NCBI GenBank assembly: GCA_030765265.1 | Contig: JAVCCZ010000249.1 | Coordinates: 1 to 54,614 of the forward strand | Source: Candidatus Erginobacter occultus | GTDB taxonomy: Bacteria; Auribacterota; Erginobacteria; Erginobacterales; Erginobacteraceae | Length of the DNA: 54,614 nt | Direction of reading: 5' to 3' | Part shown: positions 50,601 to 54,614 of the stretch, piece after piece | How positions within the stretch are numbered: the stretch's first letter is position 1 | How the letters are laid out: each line of letters starts with the position of its first letter | Notes under the pieces: generated by a model | Told to the model about the DNA's origin: nothing | The model's input: the letters and a program-made list of their open reading frames with translations, nothing else | The model's database searches: none | Translations under genes and position numbers: made by a program

Positions 50601-51007
50601 TTGAAGATATCCTTCACCTCCTGGCTGACCTGGTCGGCGTGCTCGATGATCCAGAGCTTGAACTCATCCATCTCCGAGGTGAAACGGTTGATCAGGTTGA
50701 TCGACTCGTCCTCTTCCATCACCAGCATCTTCATCCGGGTGGTCAGGGCGTCGATCGGGAAGTCGGGGAGGTAGATGTCGCAGCCGGAGTGGACGGCCAG
50801 GTGCCTCACCCCCTCGGAGTAATTCATAAAGTCAAACTCGTAATCCTCGCCGTAAACCGGGTCCCGGCCCAGTTCCTCTTTCAGGGAGTTCTGGGCCCAG
50901 GCCATATAAAAGGCGTTGGAGGAGACGGTGTCGAGATCGCCTCCCCCCTCTTTCCCGATCCCCCGGTTGACGCCCTTACCGTGGATAATAAAGATCTTCT
51001 TTCTCAT
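47630..51007 (-). CDS. giant DHH-superfamily protein with a large insertion and three DHHA1-like modules
   Basis: 1125 residues, cytosolic, no signal peptide. DHH phosphoesterase motifs appear in order but far apart: motif I GGDLDTVSS (22-30), motif II CDIYLPD (Asp82), motif III IDDHH (504-508) and a motif-IV-like TCGSALVY (547-554). Motifs II and III are usually a few dozen residues apart; here an insertion of about 420 residues holds a helical region (100-345), a beta domain like carboxypeptidase-regulatory or Cna-B folds (355-432) and an acidic stretch. Three related C-terminal modules (about 663-780, 826-930, 991-1106) resemble DHHA1; only the first keeps GGHSGAA (739-745). DHH proteins hydrolyse nucleic acid ends, small nucleotides or pyrophosphate. 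The start has GGGAGG 8 bases ahead. Confidence 0.7.
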   Translation of the reverse strand: MRKKIFIIHGKGVNRGIGKEGGGDLDTVSSNAFYMAWAQNSLKEELGRDPVYGEDYEFDFMNYSEGVRHLAVHSGCDIYLPDFPIDALTTRMKMLVMEEDESINLINRFTSEMDEFKLWIIEHADQVSQEVKDIFNTTFKQIPKVLEHQERAALLTALNVLKLIRGLTELEVQCMGEGGGSCSAFLAGYRKGMVANLAGNKLKDLKKSLLGQLRDSSKEKMVDLLIKRENQRENIIAFDAAIKRDMSTNGRVNYTDELIIVLVEMTAYLIRGLKQLRDLPWDEKLKETYSRSLQGIGDDLKRHLRVMTALSGPIPGDASGELQGIVADIDSALGELGKIVEGIKDYTPPKEEKEKDYTIRVMLTEDATGKAVPGIEIVVKRLEGAGKFILPDGSEADSDEVALPTDERGSVQLKYIPVSPDERYRFSITFDDLQEIFLPSDVPPPDAALAETFEEIGSEMVEEEFEEKEENKPAGVDRAMRVTLQMIERQFRELHEQDVNFESIDDHHPYTPEIINLLKKLESEGVIKHIQVVALPRGQELPIEKQTCGSALVYKDRIEGKPWDNPGFAELKRIALLQDLHVEMEPLALELSKLIGSKFSKVEIATGLAEKIKDYESMRGIMGITGWDEKVKAYEAGLDKVLPRTEEVLGRIDFTKPDNPEAAVRIMAGISPFCDAKKGEVQINVASAIGYWMGKKGYSTDYIFYCYGSHLMTTRKPNEEETSLNLSTVCQAMGTKADGGHSGAATCKPVSNPVFPVERLDKVRDTNFLEYIEYLGKLISGFSGLVYQGVAPVTVPEYTEPVEKALKHVAENTFEIKLEGKENPGDAIRVLFTRAPKVNKKAGEQKPSFLQILNYLNRHQDFDYLLFSQGMMYRVILVNNNDPKQRLDLPALARTIGWSEDDGGDVSAVADIKKNPKVKKRLRKLLPPHLVQLASILAGFIEEGSSYRAAEVNPVFFDGVEERAAEVGGRMDANSYAIDLVSEGGEGKAEKLRIVAALSPPFDKFKGEFEPSLPLAAAHFRGLKPNYLVYGEHILSFPRDKQITALMRIDDPTASLDCSEAMAAVAGKLFLGNETVAECMPAFLKGSPVSTLAPNNYREYLEFIVPRMAAAAGYRVESFRPVNEL

Positions 51008-51052
51008 TTGCCTCGCCTCCCGTCGGCGAACCGGCCGCCGCGCCCGAAATAA

Positions 51053-51089
51053 TTTATATACTGTATTTCCATTCTCTTAATCGTTAAGA
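51053..51089 (-). promoter_or_regulatory. candidate promoter with overlapping palindrome, giant DHH gene
   Basis: TTAAGA (51080-51075), a 16-base spacer and TATAAA (51058-51053), about 46 bases before the ATG. The palindrome TCTTAATCGTTAAGA (51075-51089) covers the -35 and is a possible operator. It is one of the few AT-rich stretches in this part of the window. Confidence 0.45.
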
Positions 51090-51132
51090 TTATCGGCTCG
51101 GGAAAGGACTGTCAAGGGTTGAAGGGAAAAAG

Positions 51133-51924
51133 ATGGTTGGCAACCGGACGGGGGAAATCGAACGGGAAAAATCGGTCCAGGGACGGGCCTGGGACTCCGT
51201 CCATTTCGGCTACTTCTCCGACCCGGAGACGGCGGCCGTCCTGGTCGATACGGTCGTCCGCCAATCCGCGAAATCCCGCCCTCAGACCATCGTCGATCTC
51301 GGCGGGGGGACGGGATTTATCTTGAGCGAGCTGGCCCGAAAGGGGCTCGACCCGGGGATCAACCTGGTCAACCTCGATCTCTCCCCGGCCCAGCTGGCCG
51401 CCGTCCGCCTCCCCGGGGTGCGGAGGGTCGAGGGCGCGATCGGGAATTTCCGACGGGAAGATCTCGCGGCGGGAACCGGAGCGATCCTCTTCGTGATGCG
51501 GTCGGTGCTTCACTACCCGGGGCCGGAAGGGCTGGGGCCGGCGCTGAGGCATATCCGTTCTCAGATGAGGCGTGGAGAGTACTTCATCCACCAGACCGCC
51601 TGTTTCGACAACAAACCGGCGGCGGAATGTTTGAACGCGATCTATGCCGCGCTGAAAACCGGGAAGCGCTACCCGGCGACCGCGACCCTGCTCGGGCGGA
51701 TGGAGGAGGCGGGCTTCGCCGTCGACGGACAACTGACGGCTCCGGCCCTCGCCCTGACGGCGGCGGCGCTGGGTGAACGCTACGACCGAAGCCCGGCCGG
51801 AATGGAGAAGATCGGACGAAAGGTAATCGAAAAGTACGGCGGCCGTCCCGGCGTCTTCAAAACCGGGGAGAGCGGCTGGACCGCCTATCTCCATTACCGG
51901 GTCTTTCTCACCCGGGCGGATTGA
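51133..51924 (+). CDS. class I SAM-dependent methyltransferase
   Basis: 263 residues. SAM motif I is TIVDLGGGTGFI (about 52-63), followed by VNLDLSPAQLAAV and a beta-sheet region ILFVMRSVLHYPG. The N-terminus contains AWDSVHFGYFSDPETA, and the C-terminus WTAYLHYRVFLTRAD is consistent with a small-molecule methyltransferase. The substrate cannot be read from the sequence. It diverges from the giant DHH gene. A GAAGGG ribosome site precedes the ATG. Confidence 0.82.
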   Translation: MVGNRTGEIEREKSVQGRAWDSVHFGYFSDPETAAVLVDTVVRQSAKSRPQTIVDLGGGTGFILSELARKGLDPGINLVNLDLSPAQLAAVRLPGVRRVEGAIGNFRREDLAAGTGAILFVMRSVLHYPGPEGLGPALRHIRSQMRRGEYFIHQTACFDNKPAAECLNAIYAALKTGKRYPATATLLGRMEEAGFAVDGQLTAPALALTAAALGERYDRSPAGMEKIGRKVIEKYGGRPGVFKTGESGWTAYLHYRVFLTRAD

Positions 51925-52030
51925 GATCCGTCACAACCATTTAATTGACAGGAAAAAGACGACAATGAACGCCATCGAACCGGCGGCTCGGCCCGGCGCT
52001 GATCAGGCAATAATTCTGGGAGGTGAAGAT

Positions 52031-52408
52031 ATGAAGAGAGAGTTTATCGGGATTATGGGTAAGCTGAACTGCGAACTGGGGGAAGAGGCGGGGGTGGTGA
52101 CGGTCACCCTCGAGGGCCAGGCCGACGTCCATACCTCGGAAGAGGTGAAACGGATCCTGCAGACCTATCTCGCCCGGGGGCAATCCCGGATCCTGCTCGA
52201 TCTGACGAAACTCGACTACTGCGACAGCTCCACCCTCCGGGTGCTGCTCACCCTCCAGAAGCAGGCGAAGACGGCGGGGGGCGCGATCAAACTCCTGAAG
52301 CTCGGCGGGGAGCCTCGCCGCGTCTTCGAGGTCAGCGGCTTCCTCGACCTCTTCGAGACCTTCAACGACCGGGAAGAAGCCCTCCGATCCTTCGGTGGAT
52401 TGGAATAA
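52031..52408 (+). CDS. STAS-domain anti-sigma factor antagonist
   Basis: 125 residues from the ATG at 52031, chosen for GGGAGGTGAAGAT directly ahead; an earlier ATG at 51965 has no ribosome site. VVTVTLEGQADVHTSEEVKR, ILLDLTKLDYCDSSTLRVLL and EVSGFLDLFETF match SpoIIAA/RsbV-type STAS domains; the phosphorylatable Ser is in CDSSTL. It probably binds an anti-sigma kinase, but no such kinase is in the window. Confidence 0.9.
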   Translation: MKREFIGIMGKLNCELGEEAGVVTVTLEGQADVHTSEEVKRILQTYLARGQSRILLDLTKLDYCDSSTLRVLLTLQKQAKTAGGAIKLLKLGGEPRRVFEVSGFLDLFETFNDREEALRSFGGLE

Positions 52409-52432
52409 ATGTCGCTGATCCAGGTTTATTTA

Positions 52433-52462
52433 TTGAATCTCCTCCGTCCGCCGTGTAAGAAT
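52433..52462 (+). promoter_or_regulatory. weak candidate promoter for tRNA-Leu
   Basis: TTGAAT (52433-52438) and AAGAAT (52457-52462), 18-base spacer. Initiation would fall just before the hairpin that abuts the tRNA. There is no room for a promoter between hairpin and tRNA. Confidence 0.33.
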
Positions 52463-52470
52463 GTCTACCC

Positions 52471-52515
52471 TTATTTTAATTTCCCCTCCTGGACAAGGAG
52501 GGGAAATTAAAATAA
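52471..52515. repeat. perfect 20-bp hairpin abutting the 5' end of tRNA-Leu
   Basis: TTATTTTAATTTCCCCTCCT (52471-52490) pairs with its exact complement at 52496-52515 around a GGACA loop. The last base of the hairpin is immediately followed by the first base of the tRNA. Confidence 0.85.
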
Positions 52516-52599
52516 GCCGGAGTGGTGAAACTGGCAGACACGCGGGACTCAAAATCCCGTTCTCGCAAGAGAGTGAGGGTTCGAATCCCTCCTCCGGCA
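52516..52599 (+). tRNA. tRNA-Leu (anticodon CAA)
   Basis: 84 bases. Acceptor stem GCCGGAG/CTCCGGC closes with discriminator A at 52599; D arm with TGGTGAAACTGGCAGACAC; anticodon loop CTCAAAA gives CAA; a long class II variable arm (TTCTCGCAAGAGAGT); T arm GAGGGTTCGAATCCCTC. The 3' CCA is not encoded (ACTA follows the stem), so CCA must be added by tRNA nucleotidyltransferase. Confidence 0.96.
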
Positions 52600-52638
52600 C
52601 TATCTGAAAGGGTTCTCAGGCCGCCCTCCCCCAAGACC

Positions 52639-52659
52639 CCTGCCGGTTTACCCGGCAGG
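52639..52659 (+). terminator. weak hairpin downstream of tRNA-Leu
   Basis: CCTGCCGG and CCGGCAGG pair around TTTAC. No T-run follows, so termination here is uncertain. Confidence 0.3.
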
Positions 52660-52688
52660 TGAATCAGTTCCCAGGCTTACCCCTACAC

Positions 52689-53033
52689 CTAATCGAGAGG
52701 CTTCTCCTTTTCTAACATAGAACAAATATGATCTTTCAGATCAGGAAGTTCGACTTCAATAACTCGCCAGACAATATCCAGGTCAATCCCGAAGTAATCG
52801 TGGACGAGGATATTTCTCATCCCCCTGATCTTTTTCCACGGCACTTCCGGATATAAGATCTTTAATTCGTCGGATAGTTTGCCGATGGCTTCGCCAATGA
52901 TTTGCAGGTGGTAAACTACCCAGGTCTGAATTAATTCCTCATCGTTAAAGGCGTCTCTCCCTTGAGTCGCGTATTTTTCTATCCGTTCAATCGCTTCCTG
53001 AATATCTAACAGTCTCTGATAGTCACGATTCAT
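52689..53033 (-). CDS. hepT: HepT-like toxin (HEPN ribonuclease, DUF86)
   Basis: 114 residues, all-helical HEPN fold. The RX4HXY catalytic motif is RNILVHDY. HepT is the toxin partner of the MntA nucleotidyltransferase, which inactivates it by adding AMP to the tyrosine of this motif. The start overlaps the mntA stop by 4 bases. The base composition is visibly more AT-rich than the neighbouring genes, pointing to acquisition by transfer. Confidence 0.9.
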   Translation of the reverse strand: MNRDYQRLLDIQEAIERIEKYATQGRDAFNDEELIQTWVVYHLQIIGEAIGKLSDELKILYPEVPWKKIRGMRNILVHDYFGIDLDIVWRVIEVELPDLKDHICSMLEKEKPLD

Positions 53034-53314
53034 AGCGGAAGCGCCTCCTGTAAAACTTCTTCGCGGAACCGTTCCCGAAGCCCGTTTTTTGTCACGACGT
53101 CAACCTTGCACCCAAGCGCTTCCTCCAGATCTACCTGAAACCCACCCAGATCGAATAAACTCCGCCCCGGTTCCATCTCCACCAAAAAATCAAGATCACT
53201 GCCCGGACCGTCGTCGCCGCGTGCGGTCGAACCAAACAATCTAATCGATGTAATGCCGTATCGACGAGCGAGCGAAATAATCGTGTCGCGGTGTTCTTTT
53301 ACTCTGTCAATCAT
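53030..53314 (-). CDS. mntA: MntA-like antitoxin (minimal nucleotidyltransferase)
   Basis: 94 residues. The nucleotidyltransferase motif GS(X)10DXD is GSTARGDDGPGSDLDFLVE, preceded by ITSIRLFG. MntA-type antitoxins AMPylate the HepT toxin. It is the first gene of the pair, as usual for this class, and its stop overlaps hepT by 4 bases. An extended -10 promoter lies 39 bases upstream of the ATG. Confidence 0.9.
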   Translation of the reverse strand: MIDRVKEHRDTIISLARRYGITSIRLFGSTARGDDGPGSDLDFLVEMEPGRSLFDLGGFQVDLEEALGCKVDVVTKNGLRERFREEVLQEALPL

Positions 53315-53352
53315 TACAAATCACCCGGTAATTTATTCTCAATGATGGCAAT

Positions 53353-53361
53353 ATTGTACCA
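53353..53361 (-). promoter_or_regulatory. extended -10 promoter of the mntA-hepT pair
   Basis: The minus strand reads TGGTACAAT (53361-53353), an extended -10 (TGN plus five of six TATAAT bases), in an AT-rich gap. The -35 (TTAGCG) is poor, as usual for extended -10 promoters. Confidence 0.45.
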
Positions 53362-53402
53362 TATTTCAACCTCACCGCTAAAGAAAATTCAGCGCGCCCG
53401 AT

Positions 53403-54389
53403 TCAGCGTGGCCGGGCCTCCATCCCCTTAAACCACTCCACGGCCCCTCGGAGGGCGTGGGCGGTCGAGACCTCCGGGGTATAGCCAAGCACCCTCTTCG
53501 CCTTCTCGACGCTGAAGCTGTAGTCGTTGGCGACCTGGGCAATCCGGTAGGAAGTGATCGGGGGAGGCCGGGGGGAGCGGCGGGCGCGGTAGATCTTCTC
53601 CAGGAGGGCCGCCGCCAGCTTCAGCGGTCCGACCGGCAGCGAAAATCGCGGCGGCTTCACCCCCAGTTCCCCGGCGGCCATCCGGAGAAATTCCCGCCAG
53701 GGAAGATCGGCCCCGTCACTGACGTTGAAGGCCTCCCCGGAAGGGTAGTCCGCCTCCAGCGCCCGCTCGACCGCGGCGGCCAGGTTATCCACCGCGCAGG
53801 GCGAGGTCAGCCTCCGCCCCCCGGCCGGGAAGGCGGGCATCCCTTTTTCCAGGGCTGTAAAGAGGGGGTAGGTGAAGCTCTGATCCCCGGGGCCGTAAAC
53901 GTTGGCGGGGCGGAGGATGGTCAGGTGGAACCGGCTCCGGAAAGGCAGCAGTTCGGCCTCGGCCCGGGCCTTGGTCCGGCAGTAAGGATGGTCGAAGGGC
54001 CGGAGCGGGGCCGACTCGGCGGTCTGCCGGTGGCCGGAGAATCCGTAAACCACGGTCGAGCTCAGGTGGATCAGCCGCTTCACCCCGGCCGCGGCGCAGG
54101 CCTGGGCCAGGTTGACCGCTCCTTCGACGTTGGCCCGGTAAAATTCTCTCTCCGGCCCCCAGTCGCTGGAGCGGGCCGCGGTATGGATAACCGCGTCGCA
54201 CCCGGCCACCGCCTCCTCCAGCGGTTCCTCCAAACACCCCCGGCAGAGATCATACCCGCCGCCGGAGAGCCGGCAGAGGTCGGAGGTCTCCCGGCCCAGC
54301 CCCCGGACCTCACCTCTCCCCCCGGCGGCCAGTCGGCGCATCAGGTGAGACCCGATGAACCCGTTGGCCCCGGTGATCAGTATCTTCAT
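53403..54389 (-). CDS. NAD-dependent epimerase/dehydratase (extended SDR)
   Basis: 328 residues. The Rossmann motif GANGFIGSHL is at 8-17, LIHLSSTVVYG and the catalytic pair in PYCRTK (YxxxK) follow, then LRPANVYGPGDQ and a C-terminal substrate domain ending EWFKGMEARPR. The layout is like 3-beta-hydroxysteroid dehydrogenase/isomerase and nucleotide-sugar epimerase relatives; the substrate is not readable. It lies between two toxin-antitoxin loci on the same strand. Confidence 0.87.
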   Translation of the reverse strand: MKILITGANGFIGSHLMRRLAAGGRGEVRGLGRETSDLCRLSGGGYDLCRGCLEEPLEEAVAGCDAVIHTAARSSDWGPEREFYRANVEGAVNLAQACAAAGVKRLIHLSSTVVYGFSGHRQTAESAPLRPFDHPYCRTKARAEAELLPFRSRFHLTILRPANVYGPGDQSFTYPLFTALEKGMPAFPAGGRRLTSPCAVDNLAAAVERALEADYPSGEAFNVSDGADLPWREFLRMAAGELGVKPPRFSLPVGPLKLAAALLEKIYRARRSPRPPPITSYRIAQVANDYSFSVEKAKRVLGYTPEVSTAHALRGAVEWFKGMEARPR

Positions 54390-54423
54390 CTACGCAAGCG
54401 GCTCCGGCGGACTTAAGGACGGC

Positions 54424-54614
54424 CTAAGATGCCCACTTAAGTTCCAGCTTCTTCCGGTTCTGGGCGCAATCCCGGAGATAGAGATTAATCAGGCTCTGGT
54501 AGGGTATGCCGAGTTCAGACGCCAGAGACTTGAAGTAGGCGATGGTGGCCTTGTCCAGCCGCATAGTCACGGGCTGCTTTAATTGCTTGATGTAGGGATT
54601 CTTCTCTCCCTTCA
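54424..54614 (-). CDS. BrnA-type antitoxin, C-terminal part (gene runs off the window)
   Basis: 62 codons are visible, ending at a TAG at 54426-54424; the N-terminus lies beyond the right edge. KNPYIKQLKQPVTMRLDKAT, SLASELGIPYQSLINLYLRD and KLELKW match BrnA antitoxins, ribbon-helix-helix repressors of the BrnT ribonuclease toxin. brnT would be expected just outside the window. Confidence 0.82.
   Translation of the reverse strand, partial: KGEKNPYIKQLKQPVTMRLDKATIAYFKSLASELGIPYQSLINLYLRDCAQNRKKLELKWAS

Noticed and set aside
47630-51007. Reading the giant protein as an alpha/beta hydrolase because of its HGKG start
   Set aside because: No GxSxG nucleophile motif in the expected place; the DLDTVSS, DDHH and GGHSGAA motifs fit the DHH superfamily better.
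52578-52599. Phage-type attachment site at the tRNA-Leu 3' end
   Set aside because: I found no second copy of the tRNA 3' end in the remaining 2 kb and no integrase gene in the window.

Overview
The window reads as the chromosome of a high-GC, diderm, probably anaerobic bacterium. An outer membrane is implied by a FadL-type porin, a second small beta-barrel, an LpxL/HtrB-type acyltransferase and an AsmA-like protein. Anaerobic C1 metabolism is implied by a bacterial-type acetyl-CoA synthase / corrinoid protein operon. The lineage cannot be fixed from this sequence. Large secreted proteins with Pro/Thr linkers and degenerate FG-GAP-like repeats, together with intergenic micro-repeats, are compatible with an uncultivated PVC- or Omnitrophota-like group; that is inference only.

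Layout. 1-4.4 kb (minus strand): start of miaA, mutL, a signal-peptide SWIM zinc-finger protein, comM/yifB, then a decayed gene. 4.6-10.2 kb: secreted GH17-like enzyme, frameshifted chalcone-isomerase-like gene, secreted metallo-beta-lactamase-fold protein. 10.4-16.2 kb: PpiD/SurA-like foldase, glyA, tsaC/sua5, small unknown genes, yggS, a DUF362 gene. 16.4-19.3 kb: secreted papain-like protease and a probably leaderless membrane protein. 19.4-27.6 kb: acsB-acsC-acsV-acsD-acsE-folD, the carbonyl-side acetyl-CoA synthase, corrinoid protein, its reactivator, the methyl-H4folate methyltransferase and a folate C1 enzyme; no CO dehydrogenase gene (acsA) lies in the window. 27.6-34.1 kb: hybrid histidine kinase with a solute-binding protein, a RecB-type nuclease, fadL, rpiB and rpe. 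34.3-38.2 kb: nucleoside kinase, hexokinase-family kinase and S1/P1 nuclease, a plausible salvage operon. 38.2-45.0 kb: LpxL-like, AsmA-like, a zinc-ribbon/EIIA fusion, lepA, cysE and a ferritin-like protein. 45.1-51.0 kb: three uncharacterised genes headed by a 1125-residue DHH-superfamily protein. 51.1-54.6 kb: methyltransferase, STAS protein, tRNA-Leu(CAA), HepT/MntA toxin-antitoxin pair, an SDR and the end of a BrnA-type antitoxin.

The strongest unexplained signals are: (1) three unrelated secreted enzymes, plus a relic, ending in the same module of exactly six ~40-residue repeats that stops at Pro-x-Thr-Arg; (2) a giant DHH protein whose motif II and motif III are separated by about 420 residues and which carries three tandem DHHA1-like modules; (3) at least six different short repeat or palindrome families in the gaps between genes, one of which supplies C-terminal codons; (4) genes whose best promoter places transcription start at or next to the ATG; and (5) several tail-to-tail gene pairs with no room for a terminator.
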